A stretch of DNA of 64,000 nucleotides. It comes from Chrysogorgia sp. JL179-B06 (lineage: Eukaryota > Cnidaria > Anthozoa > Scleralcyonacea > Chrysogorgiidae). The stretch covers positions 1,570,001 through 1,634,000 of the forward strand of contig JAYKKM010000142.1 of NCBI GenBank assembly GCA_035772405.1, given 5' to 3'. The position numbers and the translations under genes are program-made. This document shows positions 11,678 through 23,878 of the stretch, piece by piece; the stretch's first letter is position 1, and every line of letters begins with the position of its first letter. Below the pieces are notes generated by a model. The model did no database searches. It was given only the letters and a program-made list of their open reading frames with translations, and had not been told where the DNA came from.

Positions 11678-12520
11678 CAGTCAATCAATTAAAGTTCATG
11701 TTAATACTATTGCAATTTCTGTTGACATTCTTCAAGGCATAAGCAAGGCAGAGCTCTGTTGTTTTTCATTCAGACAAACCGAGGCCAGTTGCACTTATAG
11801 TGAAATCATGGGCATGACATCAGAATGACAAAAAATATGACAATCATAATGTGTAGTTCCAGAATAAATCCATAATCCCTCATGGAAGGCAATTTGTCTA
11901 GTACCCCCTATCCCCTAGAATTTCCTTTTTTCAGTCGAACATTGACCCCACCCACCCCCTGGAATGTCTGAAGCTGCAATGTAATTTGAAATGCAAATAG
12001 CATAGCAGAGGATAGCAGCAAAACATCTTAAAATACAGAAACAAGAAAGTGTATTTGTATTTGTCTTAAAATACAAATACAAGAAAGCAGAGGAGATTTG
12101 TGGCAGAGGAACAACCCACAAGATAGCCAAACATTGTCCACAAAAACTATGGAAAAAGGTCGAGCGTCATGCTTAAATGCCATATCAAATTCACAGAGGC
12201 GTAGGAATTAGGGGGCATCAGGACAAGCATTGCTAAATTTAATGGTTTTTTCCCCAATTGAATTACCGTAGTATGACACTGTATATAGACGATAGGAGAG
12301 AAGCGACTTAATAGTGCCACAATTTGTTATGTTAAACCACAGTAATGATGTCAACAATGTGATGAGTCACGGTTGAAGTCAATACTTAGAAATTAATACC
12401 GACTTAATAAACATGATTTTACTAATTATATTGGGGGCAGGGGCGAAATAACACCTGCCAAAATCCTATTCATAAAAGCATACAAACTACATTACTCTGA
12501 CCTCCGAACAATCGTATACT
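11678..12520. other. Non-coding; nothing recognised apart from a repeat copy
   Basis: The only recognisable item is a copy of the dispersed ACCTGCCAAAATCCTATTC repeat at about 12450. There are short near-duplicate runs (TAAAATACARAWACAAGAAA at 12029 and 12065). Confidence 0.4.
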
Positions 12521-12529
12521 GTATGTACG

Positions 12530-13190
12530 ATTATTTATTTCAAATAAATTTTCCACTCTATACGGCCTTGTTCGGAACTGTACGATTATTAATTTTAGGC
12601 ATTTTCCACTCTATATGAACCTTATTCGGGCCTGTACGATTATTAAATGTAGGAATTTCCATAAGTTCACCACTTCTGTGTGCATTGCTGAGAAAATCCC
12701 TTGTCCGAACCCTTATCCAAGTGAGAAATATACTGATATTCGCTCCACGAAACAAAAACAAACAAAAGCGCACCGCCATGTAAACTTGTCTTAACAATTC
12801 GCATTTTTACATATTTTGGTCGTTTTCTCGCGACTGACCGGAAAAAAGAATCTGGAGAATTATTAAATACCAGTAAATACAATAACAGCTTTATTGATCT
12901 TATGTTTCTCCCATTGTTTCATAAAAAGCTAGAACGTTATATACTTAACACTGATATAGTATTATTCCGCTCTATAGACTATAGTGTATACTGTATATAC
13001 TATTATTGACTTCTGGGGATGTTTCCACTCTATAGCTATTATTCCACTCTGTACTGTTATTGATATCTGCGTAATTTTCCACTCTATACTATTATTCCAC
13101 TCTATACTATTATTCCACTCTATACTATTATTGATTGCTTCGGATTTTTCCACTCTATATATACTATTATTTTGCCCTATAGCTACGATT
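12530..13190. repeat. Two minisatellite arrays sharing TTCCACTCTATA
   Basis: At 12530-12665 a ~60-bp unit (TGTACGATTATT...TTTTCCACTCTATA...TTCGG) is repeated about three times. At 13015-13190 a shorter unit based on TTCCACTCTATACTATTA repeats about seven times, with a perfect 18-19-bp core at 13075-13135. Both arrays share the TTCCACTCTATA word. Confidence 0.75.
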
Positions 13191-13645
13191 ATTCGGAAGT
13201 CAGAGTAGCATGATTGACATTGTTTACTAATTAGCACATATAAACATTGCATTATAAGTAGGAGGTGTCTTTTATTGCACGATATTAAGTAATACTTCAA
13301 AAATAAATTGTGAGATCTTGATCGCGAAGGATCTAAAAGTGCCACTGCTCCATGGGACTATCGACTATCTTGTCTCTCAAGCGGGCAAATGGCAAGACAA
13401 CCAGACGAAGTTGGTCTATCATTATTTAACGATCTACACGGTTCTCAACTACACCACCCAACATGATAACACGCACGCTACAGTACCTAGGAATTACGAT
13501 GGCAGGGCGCAGATCGGAGGGATGGAGTCAGTAGCTAATATGCCGGCTGCGACAAGCGACCATGCGACATCAACAAGGGACCTGCTGATCACCCCGACCA
13601 ACGGAACCTCCTCCAAAACATGCTCCAACTGCATGGGGGCGACCC

Positions 13646-14560
13646 TCATAGCAGCGACGAGATGCGTATAATCGTATACGGAGAAGTACAAATGTAACGA
13701 AGATAGGCCGAACTGGACCAACGACCTAAAGTCTGAATAAGGTGCGCGGGTATACCAGCCGACGCGGCGGCAGTAGCAGCCCCGATGTGGAAGCTATGAC
13801 TAGAATAATAACCCGAGACACCAACCCGTGAAAGAATGGCACGTAAACCAGAGTTGACATGAGTCGCTGTTAACGGAACGCCATTGGACCAAGAAACAAT
13901 GGGCCAGGGACAGCACCACGGAGAGATAGGTACGCCAGTAAGGCATGGACCGGACATGTCGTCCAAAGTGCGACCAACGTATAAGAAAAAAAACAGCCCT
14001 GACCAAACTGGTCCGTTTTGGAAGACTTGATACGAAGACGAATAGCCGGAGAAGGCACGCCGGGAAGAAGCTCGACGTCGTTTATGGACAAGTGTCTTGC
14101 CTCATTTGCCAAGAGGGCCGCGGGGCTAGTATCAACACGGCAATCACTGTATCCACGGAGATGTAATGGAGGGAAGAGAAAGGGGACCCTGGGGATGCCC
14201 GAATTGACGCTATGATCTTCCGGCGACGAAAGGTCGAGGAGCTGACGCTTCTTGGGAATAACCCCAAAAGGGCTGCACTGCAGGGAGGGGAGGTGCAGCG
14301 AACGGGCCACGCGGAGCCGCGAGACTTCGTTTTCAAGGTAGGCATCGATGACCGCCGGATGAGCAGAAGCGAACTTCATGTTCGACGACGGCGTCAGGGA
14401 CAAAACCAGTGCGAAAACCAAAGCGAATGCCATCGAACACAGATTCGGAGCGTCGCGATCCGGATGCCGGGCCGACTCCTGCGCGAAATGCGAAAAACTG
14501 CAAAGGAGTAACTAGATGAACAGGTGGAATGGGTGTCGAGGAGATTCGCTCTCCTCCTGC
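13646..14560 (-). pseudogene. DIRS-like RT / tyrosine recombinase, internally deleted
   Basis: The frame around 14433-13870 starts in a DIRS-type reverse transcriptase (HPAVIDAYLENEVSRLRVA, then FGVIPKK and LDLSSPEDHSVN). It jumps directly to the C-terminal recombinase (LRIKSSKTDQFGQG, VPGPLF). After a frameshift near 13900 the frame 13966-13646 carries HSFHIGAATAA and LGRWSSSAYLRYI. The palm of the RT, RNase H and the methylase region are missing, so a large internal deletion has occurred. In the recombinase the HxxR motif reads HSFH: the catalytic Arg is replaced, while Trp and the nucleophile Tyr remain. The RT N-terminus continues in another frame up to about 14560, where the BEL LTR begins. 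In an intact element these proteins copy and integrate the circular DNA intermediate. Confidence 0.8.
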
Positions 14561-14797
14561 TGATTCAAACACAAATTAAACATGGAGTGTATTTCCGTAC
14601 TTTTATTTCACACAACCTTCCACAATCACAGTTCGTATCAAACTCTATCTAATCCTATAACTATACATCAACAACCTAAATAAAACTTCTATATGCATGC
14701 AATATAATACGACAGTTACTGGTTTTGATCATAACCTTTACTAATTAATCTTATTTAAATGTTCAATGTTCGCTATAACAAAATAAAATATCTAACA
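14535..14797 (-). repeat. 3' LTR of the BEL/Pao element, with polypurine tract
   Basis: On the minus strand a polypurine tract (AAGGAGGGGAGGG, 14798-14810) is followed immediately by TGTTAGATATTTTATTTTG, the expected start of a 3' LTR. The far end lies between about 14535 and 14560, where DIRS sequence resumes; its exact base is unclear. The matching 5' LTR was not found right of 54.3 kb. Confidence 0.55.
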
Positions 14798-14817
14798 CCC
14801 TCCCCTCCTTGAACCTG

Positions 14818-17026
14818 TCAAGGTTCAAGCATGGCCTTTGTCCTCCATTCTGAGTCCAATGCCGCAGCTCTGCGATATCTACGCGGTTTGTCGCTAACGC
14901 AAGATCCATCTTGTACCTTAGCTGTTCCCTCATCTCTTGCCTCATCCGCCTCTTCACTCCTACTTCGCACTTCCAATGGGTACAGCTTTTGTACAGGTCT
15001 ACTCAAGTACTTCGGCTTTCCCTTAACAATCAACCTCACCGACGCGCCTCTTACAACCTTATCCTTCCCTACAACCAACCTTTCTACCACTGCCAACTTC
15101 CAACAACCACGTTTCCGTTTCTCATCATAAACCAACACAACATCACCTAGTTTTACTTCGCTTCCCTTTCGATTTTCATTCCCTTTATGATATTCCCAGA
15201 GATCGGCCAGGTACTCTCTTTTCCATCGATTCCAAAATCTACTACGTCAAAGGTCTGGAATTTATAGTTACTTCGACCTCTATTAAAGTTGTCAAAAGCT
15301 CATCATACGTCAACTTAGCGTTCCCCAGAACCTTTCTTAAGCAACGTTTTACCGTGCCAACCATTCTTTCGAAAAAAACCTCCCCCCCCCCCCCCCCCCA
15401 TGGGGTTCTCTCTAAATTAAACATCCAATCTATGCGATTATTTTCTAAGTACCCGTCCAATTCTACGTCCTCGGAAAACCCCTTCAACTCCTTTGACGCG
15501 GCACCGCCTTAAGCAATTCAGAAACGTGCTTGTGGTAAGATTCCGTACAAGATCTAAGTGAATTGCTCTTGTGACAACAGGACCACAGCGCCACATAGAC
15601 CTTTGCCATGCCCTTGCCCTCTGACGTATAAAGGTCCGGCAAAGTCAACTCCAACCTTCGAGAATGGCGGCGCTTGTTTTACTCTGAAATCTGGCAAATC
15701 AGCTGGAATTGGCGTGCTAAATGGTTTCCCTTGGTGCCTTCTACATATCGAACAACCCTTCAAAGCATTCTTCACTGTCTGCCTACCCTTCGGTATCCAA
15801 AACTGAGACCTAACTTGTGCTAGCGTAGCGCGCAATCCTGAATGATGTGCTTGTTCGTGGCACGACTTAATAATTAAAGCTGTCAGCGGGTGATCTTTTG
15901 GTAAGATCTTAGGTTTTCTGCCTTCTGTTTCTAAATCTGAATTCTCAAGCCTGCCCTTGCATCGCAAAACACCATCTTCCTCTACAATTTGCAATCTATT
16001 TGCCAACTGTCTATAATTATTTTGTGCCTTTAGTACTTCCTGAGCTGTCTTTACCCATACTGTTTCTGCCTCGCGAAGTTCATCTGGTTTCAACTTACCT
16101 GTTTCCTTGACATTTTCACACTTACCAACTCGCGCGTTTTTAGTAAATCTAATTACCCATGCTGTTACTCAACCTTCCAAACCGCTCGATTTCAACTACA
16201 TTTTCTAAACTCAAAACCTCTACTATTCTAGCTGCCATACTGTAGCTATAGATTTCTTCGTTTCTTCAGATGTTTCGGGTGTTTCCAGAACTTCGCCCGG
16301 GGCGGGCCACATTTCCTCTGGACCTGAAAGCCATTTGGGCCCTTCCCACCACAACTGGTTGTCTCGAAGTGTGGAGGCATTGGATCCCCTTGAACCTACA
16401 TCAGTCGGGTTTTCCTCCCCTGGGCAGTGACCCCATTCTTCTTTCTTTGTTAATCTTAAAATCTCGTTGACTCTATGTCTTACAAATTGCTTCCACTTAC
16501 CCTTATTATCAATCCAACAGAATGCCGTTTTGCTATCCAACCTATAACGCGTTCTCACAATCTCGACTTCCTGTTCTAGTGCTGTCTTAACCGTGGACAT
16601 TAATCTGGCTAAAATTCTTCCCGACATCAATTCTAATCTGGGTATGATTTGGGTCTTCAATGGTGCTACCTAGTCTTCGACGTCAACAACTCAACCTGAA
16701 AGGTTCCATTCACTTCACAAACAAAATAAATTACGGCACTATACGCCTTTACACTCGCATCTGCAAACCCATGGAGTGAACAACTCAGTTTTGTTTCAAT
16801 CGTTCTGTACAAACATCCATTGACAACAATCCCTCCAACTATTTCTAATTCGCGTACCCAATTCTTCCTCCTTTCCTTCTGGCTATCACTTAGCTCATCA
16901 TCCCATCCTAACTTCTCAACACAAAGCTCTTGAAATAATACCTTAATGCTTACGGCAAGTGGGCTAATTAGACCAAGTGGATCACACAAACCCGCTAAAA
17001 CGCTCAAGATATTACGTTTTGTCAGA
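14818..17026 (-). pseudogene. BEL/Pao pol, C-terminal two thirds
   Basis: In minus-strand order: the Pao/A17-type region after the RT (CDPLGLISPL, near 16980), an RNase H-like region (HGFADASVKAYSAVIY and then CWIDNKGKWKQFV with NPTDVGSRG), integrase H2C2 zinc-binding segment (HEQAHHSGLRATLAQVRSQF ... CSICRR), the integrase core start (VGVDFAGPLY), further integrase (NRIDWMFNLERTPWGGG, NSRPLT) and the C-terminal DUF5641-like domain (VLVYDEKRKRG). Several frameshifts separate the pieces (near 16663, 16150, 15530, 15240), one at a poly-C run at 15380-15399. The front of pol continues at 41542-42162, beyond the inserted Polinton. Confidence 0.88.
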
Positions 17027-17032
17027 ACCAGT
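17027..17032. repeat. Left target-site duplication of the Polinton composite (ACCAGT)
   Basis: ACCAGT lies immediately before the AGTAGTATACAG terminus and again at 41536-41541 immediately after the matching CT terminus. Six bases is the Polinton standard. Confidence 0.93.
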
Positions 17033-17351
17033 AGTAGTATACAGAGTGGGGGTTCTGAGACGGGTGGAGCGGGTGGAGCTTTTTGCTCCACCCATGACGT
17101 CACCATTTTAAAGTTTCATGTTAATATATTCATGTTAGCAGTGTTTAATTTTGTAACCTAGCAACTAGTTGGGCAAGAACGAGCGTGCCCAACAGATGTC
17201 GCACTGCGCATGCGTACTATTTTTCGTCCCACATGCGGTAAAGGTAGAGCATTCACATATATTCCCATAATTTCATTAGAAGTTTTCGCAATCGTTGGTA
17301 CACTTTGCGTGAAAGAAGTCCGAAGAGTCCAGATTTCCTATTTAATATAGA

Positions 17352-17867
17352 ATGGCTCACGTATGCGAAGCCTGCTCAGAGAGTTTTACTCAGCTAAATA
17401 ATCTCACCCGTCATACGAAAACGGTCCACGAAGAAAAGAAGTTTGATTGTGAGCATTGTAACGAGTCATTTACGCGTAAAGATGCTTTAAAGCGACACGA
17501 AAGGAGGCATCAAGAGGTAGCGACACATACATGTGGTAATTGCGTAAAGGAATTCTATCGACGGGATAAATTCATTGAGCATCAAATTTTCTGTAAACGG
17601 AACACCCGCAAGAGAAAGCCAGAAGAAGCTGAAGACATCCCTACGCCGAAGAAACGAACAGTCGACGGCCAGAACGGCGCAGGAGAAACGCTTCAGGGAG
17701 ATGACGATCCTTGTGAACTCACATCTGCATTCAAAAACTCCCTGAAGAAAGTTGAATTCAAACCTCGCAAAGAGCAAAAACATGATATGTCACGGTTTCT
17801 ACGTGGTAAAACAAAATCAATCATGAATTATCTTTCAAAGGAATTGGAAGAAAAAAGAGGCCTCTAA
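17352..17867 (+). CDS. C2H2 zinc-finger N-terminal region of Polinton PolB (left copy)
   Basis: The 171 codons contain two classical C2H2 fingers (CEACSESFTQLNNLTRHTKTVH and CEHCNESF...HERRH; residues ~4-26 and ~33-53), a third CxxC...H...C finger (residues ~61-81) and a basic stretch KRNTRKRKPEE. The tail ending in NYLSKELEEKRGL leads straight on, in the same frame, into PolB sequence after a TAA at 17865. In many Polinton polymerases this kind of finger/linker region is fused to the polymerase. The same TAA occurs in the right-arm copy (38676-38678), so it predates the duplication: either an old nonsense mutation or a real boundary between two genes. DNA binding is the likely role. Confidence 0.7.
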   Translation: MAHVCEACSESFTQLNNLTRHTKTVHEEKKFDCEHCNESFTRKDALKRHERRHQEVATHTCGNCVKEFYRRDKFIEHQIFCKRNTRKRKPEEAEDIPTPKKRTVDGQNGAGETLQGDDDPCELTSAFKNSLKKVEFKPRKEQKHDMSRFLRGKTKSIMNYLSKELEEKRGL

Positions 17868-20800
17868 TGGTTTATCAGCGTCAAAGTCCGATTTGTAAAA
17901 CCCAAACCCGACGGTGAAGATTTAACAGCGGAACCACATTTCCGCAGTCTCTGCATGACAACAGTGAATGGTCACGAACTGGAAGTTCAGCTTCGAGAAG
18001 CCAACCAAAAAGTAAAGAGTTCGCTATCTATCATCAAAAAGAAGGGAGCGGTTGGATGTTGGATGAAGTCCTTCATCTAGACTTGAACACGGCTCAGTAT
18101 ACCCCACTGAAAGGTTCCAGTTACATCCCACTTCCAAAGAAGCTAAGCAACAAGAAAGCCATCATTAACGTCAAGAATTCTGACAACAAATGTTTTAAAT
18201 GGTCAGTCCTCGCATCTCTTCACCCTGTTGAGCTGAGGAAGCATCCCGAAAGACATCACCACTATCGTAACTTTCAAGATGAAGTTAATTTTGATGGAAT
18301 CGATTTTCCTGTCACCATCGACAAAGTTGGCACATTTGAACGACAGAACAACATTTCAATTAACGTCTTTGGTTTTGAAGGTGTACTCTTCCCGATCTAT
18401 ATTACAAAAGAACGCTTTAACACCCATGTTAATTTGCTGTTGTTCTCCCAAGGGACTACGAGACACTACTGCCTTATCAAAGATTTGAATAAATTACTTT
18501 ACGACCAGAATCTTCATAAGGCTCGGATGTATTATTGTCGCTATTGCATCCACGGATTCATCCGAGAAGACCTTCTACGAGACCACGAACCACATTGCTG
18601 TCAACATGGCCCACAACGCATCGAACTCCCGAACGAAGACAACGCGGCGCTTTTCTTCAAAGATTACCATAAACAATTGAAAGTGCCTTTTGTAATCTAC
18701 GCCGATTTCGAGAGTTTAACAACAAAGATCGACTCTGCATGCTCAACCGAACCCAAAAAAGTCCTCCACCGAGAAGTATCAACACCATCAACCATGTGGG
18801 TTTTCCTACGTGGTTGTCTCTGAAGTAGATCGATACAGCAAGCCTCCTGTCGTTTATCGTGGAGAAGACGCTGTCGACAAGTTTCTCGAGTGTTTGGAGA
18901 CAGAGCGACAATATATCCAGGAGAAAGTTGATTTTAACGAACCAATGCGGATCGAGAACGAAGAAGAGCAGATGTTTCAAGATGCTACCAATTGCCATAT
19001 CTGTGGGTTTGAATTGGGAACCGATCGCGTTCGAGATCATTGTCATCTCACCGGAAAGTATCGCGGAGCCGCACATAACGACTGCAATTTAAACTATAGT
19101 TTTACCGGACGAATACCTGTCATCCTTCACAATCTACGCGGCTACGACTCTCATCTGATCATGCAAGGACTTGGAAAACTAAAGGATAAGAAAATTAACT
19201 GCATCCCGAACAACACAGAAAAGTACATTTCATTTTCTATCGATAATTTAGACTTTATAGATTCTCTGCAATTCATGAACGCATCACTCGACAAGCTGGT
19301 TTCAAACCTTTCCAAGGACGGTGCCGACAAGTTTTCTACCCTCCAGAAACACATCGAGAGTGACAAGATATCGCTGCTGTTGAGAAAAGGTGTCTACCCC
19401 TACGACTATATGGATTGCATGCAGAGATTTAATGAGAGATGTTTACCACCTAAACAATCGTTTTACAGCATATTAAATGATGAAGAGATCTCCGATGCCG
19501 ACTATGACCATGCGACGCGTGTCTTTGATTGTTTCAACTGTCAGAACATGGGTGATTATCATGATTTATACCTCATGTCCGATGTCCTACTCCTTGCCGA
19601 TGTCTTCGAAAACTTCCGAAATGTCTGCCTGAAAGCGTATAACTTGGATCCTTGTCACTTCTACACAAGTCCCGGTTTAGCCTGGCAAGCTTGTCTCAAA
19701 ATGACTGATGTCGAACTTGAACTCTTAACAGACCCGGATATGTATTTATTTATTGAAGAAGGCCTTCGCGGTGGAATTTCAATGATCAGCAATCGTTTCA
19801 GCAAAGCCAACAACCCATATATACCCGACTACGATCCCAAACAAGAAACGTCATATGTGATGTACCTCGACGCCAACAATCTATATGGATGGGGTATGTC
19901 ACAACCTCTACCAACTGGTGAGTTCGACTGGCTGACCGAACAAGAAATTACCACACTCAACGTCGAAGGAATTCCAAACGATGACGAACAAGGCTATATT
20001 TTAGAAGTTGACCTCTGCTATCCCGAAGAATTACACGATTTACATAACGATTACCCTTTGGCACCCGAGAGAATGAAGATTTCACTGGAGATGTTATCAC
20101 CGTACTGTCAAGAATTGTCCAAAGATTTAAACCTTGGTAGTGCAGCTGTCCCCAAGTTAGTTCCAAACCTCCAAGACAAGACCAATTACGTTGTCCACTA
20201 CCGTAATCTAAAGCAATACCTAGCACTGGGCATGGAGTTGACAAAGATTCACAGAGTGTTGGTGTTTCAACAGAGTCCATGGTTGAAATCCTACATTGAT
20301 TTCAACACCGAAAAGCGAAAGCATGCAGCTAACGACTTCGAGAAAGATTTTTTCAAACTAATGAACAATTCCGTGTTTGGTAAAACCATGGAAAATTTGA
20401 GAAAGAGAGTCAATGTAAAGCTGGTCAATGATAAGGCGAAGTTGTCCAAATTAGCTGCTTCACCATCTTTTGATTCCTTGCGTATCTTTTCTGAAGATCT
20501 AGCTGCAGTGAATATGAGAAAGACTAAACTTTACTTGAATCGTCCAATTTACGTCGGATTCACAATTTTGGATCTCTCGAAAGTACTCATGTATGAATTT
20601 CACTATGAGTATATGAAGAGAAAGTACGACTCCAACGCGAAACTTCTATTTACAGACACAGACAGTCTTTGCTATGAAGTGAAAACGAAATATATTTATC
20701 AAGATATGTTACAAGATGTTGACTTATTTGACACATCTGAATATAACAGCAACCATCCACTGCATAGCACAAGAAACAATAAAGTACTTGGAAAGATGAA

Positions 20801-21161
20801 AGATGAAACACATGGGATTCCCATTGAAGAGTTTGTTGGCCTTCGATCAAAGATGTACTCAATTATATACACAGAGAATAACAAACCAGTAGAGAAGAAG
20901 ACGGCAAAAGGAATCAAGAAATCTGTGACCAAACGACAAATCCGTCATGCAAGTTATAGAGATTGTCTGTTGGAGAAGAAACAGACAATGGCGTCTATGA
21001 ATCAAATACGCAGTGAAAATCATCCGATTTACTCAGTTAAATTAAACAAGATCAGTCTAAGTCCATATGATGATAAACGTTATATTTTAGATAATGGTAC
21101 AGACACTCTAGCTCATGGGCATTGGAAAATTAAACAATCGAAAGAACTTATGAACTTATGA
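17868..21161 (+). pseudogene. Protein-primed family B DNA polymerase, left copy (broken)
   Basis: The frame starts as WFISVKVRFVKPKPDG straight after the TAA. It has a 1-base loss near 18033 and a 4-base gain near 18737 relative to the right-arm copy. From 18810 a 783-codon frame runs open to 21161. Seen in order are the exonuclease motif FVIYADFES (~18690), HNLRGYDSHLI (ExoII-like, residue ~109 of the long frame), motif A YLDANNLYGWGM (residue ~353), motif B region MNNSVFGKT (~519) and motif C TDTDSL (~613). All catalytic Asp residues expected for exo and pol are present, so decay is limited to the upstream shifts. Intact Polinton PolB replicates the linear genome from a terminal protein. 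Confidence 0.9.
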
Positions 21162-22508
21162 ATCTATAATTATACTTTTCTGTGTGTATGCTAGTGGCTT
21201 TAGAAAAATATCATAATATTAAACCATTTCTTTATGACTTATTTCATATTATTACATAAGAGAATGAATATAAATGTTATTTTATCAACAAAGTCGACGC
21301 CTGGGGACACTTTGGGAGTCTTAGGAGAATTCGGGTGTTCTTGGGAGGGTATTGGGTCGGAGATTTACAGCAAGCTAAGCATTCAAGCAAACAGATTAAG
21401 CATTCACCATATTTACGAAGAGATAGCACCGAACCACGATGACCGTGTTATAGCTTAATATGCTTTAATATATAAAATCATAGTTAACATGATAAAATAG
21501 GGGAATGCTAGCTATGAGGAAAAACCCTTTGGAAAGTAGTGCAAAGAACCGTCGAAGACCTAAAACATATTGACTTGGAAAACTATAAAGTTAAGCGGTT
21601 TCAAGGCAAAACATTGCTATGGAAATTCTATTACTTGTAATAAATTCTTCATACGGCTGGTATTTGAATATATTACCTAAGCGCACATGACACGGACAAA
21701 AGAAAAAGGACATTAATCATCATTAAGGGTTTAAACTGTCAAACGTCAATAGCAGACGATAAAATTACAAATCAGCAGAAGTAACTTACCTAATCTGAAT
21801 GTCATTTATCAGGAGACGAAAGTAAGGAGTAGATGAGTAAACTTTTTTTTTTTAAATGAGTAGTTTTTTTTGGGAGGATATGGGGGTGAATTAGGAGACG
21901 AGATAGATTTTTAAAACGGGACTAATTATCAAATAAAAGTCCCTCCGGGACACATTTGTCCTTGAGAATCTAGTGTAATTTAAGTTGCTACTATAACACT
22001 CTAAACGTTTAGTGTATACCATGCTTCGGAAGCGCAATGACCGTTCTATTTGCCAAAACAAAAGCGGAGTAAACTTTTTTTTTGTCGACTGTATAGAATA
22101 CATGATAAAATGGAGAAACACCTCCAACCACCCCCCCACGAAAACACTCCAACCCCCCCCCCCCCGAAACACCCAAACGCCCCCCCGTAAACACCTCAAA
22201 TGCCCCCGAAAACGCCCCCGAAAACGCCCCCAAATACACCTCAAACTCCCCCGAAAAGATCCCAAATGGCTTGGCGGGCCTTCTTCGTGGCCTCCGCGGA
22301 AAGTCCTCGGTTGGTGATTTAAAGGTACACAGGGGATAATGTCAGGTTCTACTGGTACACAAGCTAGGGTTAGGGATTCCTAAAGGTTTAATGACGTAAT
22401 ATGAATAAATAATTAGGGCTAAGGCTCCTCCGGGAAGATGAGAAGTCATGACGTAATCTCAAAATTAGAAATGATGTGATGAATATTTAATGAGGCGGCA
22501 TCCCTTTG
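21162..22508. other. PolB downstream region of the left half-element
   Basis: Non-coding stretch from the PolB stop to the palindrome centre. It contains a C-rich minisatellite (22117-22262) and a terminus-proximal segment (22320-22508) that matches 56518-56890 of the second Polinton. It is repeated in inverse at 22531-23878. Confidence 0.8.
22117..22262. repeat. C-rich minisatellite (mirror copy at 22777-22905)
   Basis: Units of the form CCCCCGAAAACGCC, AAACACC and AATACACCTCAAA alternate with C runs up to 13 bases; the right-arm mirror is G-rich. The same style of repeat, much larger, occurs in the second Polinton at 58565-60062. Confidence 0.8.
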
Positions 22509-22530
22509 TGATAAACCCCCATATGGAGAC
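22509..22530. other. Palindrome centre, 22-nt asymmetric spacer
   Basis: The arms pair exactly up to CCCTTTG (22508) and CAAAGGG (22531). The spacer TGATAAACCCCCATATGGAG (+AC) belongs to the right arm: the second Polinton has TGATACCCCCATCGGGAG in the same place next to its terminus. So one arm reaches nearly to a terminus and the other lacks its last ~25 bases. Confidence 0.8.
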
Positions 22531-23878
22531 CAAAGGGATGCCGCCTCATTAAATATTCATCACATCATTTCTAATTTTGAGATTACGTCATGACTTCTCA
22601 TCTTCCCGGAGGAGCCTTAGCCCTAATTATTTATTCATATTACGTCATTAAACCTTTAGGAATCCCTAACCCTAGCTTGTGTACCAGTAGAACCTGACAT
22701 TATCCCCTGTGTACCTTTAAATCACCAACCGAGGACTTTCCGCGGAGGCCACGAAGAAGGCCCGCCAAGCCATTTGGGATCTTTTCGGGGGAGTTTGAGG
22801 TGTATTTGGGGGCGTTTTCGGGGGCATTTGAGGTGTTTACGGGGGGGGGGGGGGCGTTTGGGTGTTTCGTGGGGGGGGGGGGGGGTTGGAGGTGTTTCTC
22901 CGTTTTATCATGTATTCTATACAGTCGACAAAAAAAAAGTTTACTCCGCTTTTGTTTTGGCAAATAGAACGGTCATTGCGCTTCCGAAGCATGGTATACA
23001 CTTTACGTTTAGAGTGTTATAGTAGCAACTTAAATTACACTAGATTCTCAAGGACAAATGTGTCCCGGAGGGACTTTTATTTGATAATTAGTCTCGTTTT
23101 AAAAATCTATCTCGTCTCCTAATTCACCCCCATATCCTCCCAAAAAAAACTACTCATTTAAAAAAAAAAGTTTACTCATCTACTCCTTAGTTTCGTCTCC
23201 TGATAAATGACATTCAGATTAGGTAAGTTACTTCTGCTGATTTGTAATTTTATCGTCTGCTATTGACGTTTGACAGTTTAAACCCTTAATGATGATTAAT
23301 GTCCTTTTTCTTTTGTCCGTGTCATGTGCGCTTAGGTAATATATTCAAATACCAGCCGTATGAAGAATTTATTACAAGTAATAGAATTTCCATAGCAATG
23401 TTTTGCCTTGAAACCGCTTAACTTTATAGTTTTCCAAGTCAATATGTTTTAGGTCTTCGACGGTTCTTTGCACTACTTTCCAAAGGGTTTTTCCTCATAG
23501 CTAGCATTCCCCTATTTTATCATGTTAACTATGATTTTATATATTAAAGCATATTAAGCTATAACACGGTCATCGTGGTTCGGTGCTATCTCTTCGTAAA
23601 TATGGTGAATGCTTAATCTGTTTGCTTGAATGCTTGCTTGCTGTAAATCTCCGACCCAATACCCTCCCAAGAACACCCGAATTCTCCTAAGACTCCCAAA
23701 GTGTCCCCAGGCGTCGACTTTGTTGATAAAATAACATTTATATTCATTCTCTTATGTAATAATATGAAATAAGTCATAAAGAAATGCAAAACACTTTATT
23801 CAGGAAAAAAAAATGGTTTAATATTATGATATTTTTCTAAAGCCACTAGCATACACACAGAAAAGTATAATTATAGAT

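Larger units (their letters stand above)
7247..13405. repeat. Long-range inverted repeat enclosing the Rheb exons
   Basis: About 7247-7490 (containing GTCTTGCCATTTGTCCGCTT and TCGCGATCGAGATCTCACAA) recurs in inverse at about 13205-13405 with scattered mismatches and indels. The 6.2-kb interior holds the Rheb 5' exons and several MITEs. The arms are either two separately inserted members of one repeat family or the ends of a larger mobilised or inverted segment; the sequence alone does not decide. Confidence 0.6.

Noticed and set aside
12990..13190. CRISPR-like spacing of TTCCACTCTATA repeats.
   Set aside because: The spacers are themselves variants of the repeat and the genome is eukaryotic; it is a minisatellite.
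22117..22905. The palindrome centre as a simple assembly artefact.
   Set aside because: The two arms differ by several small indels and by two large arm-specific insertions with their own duplications, so they are truly separate copies; long reads would still be needed for certainty.
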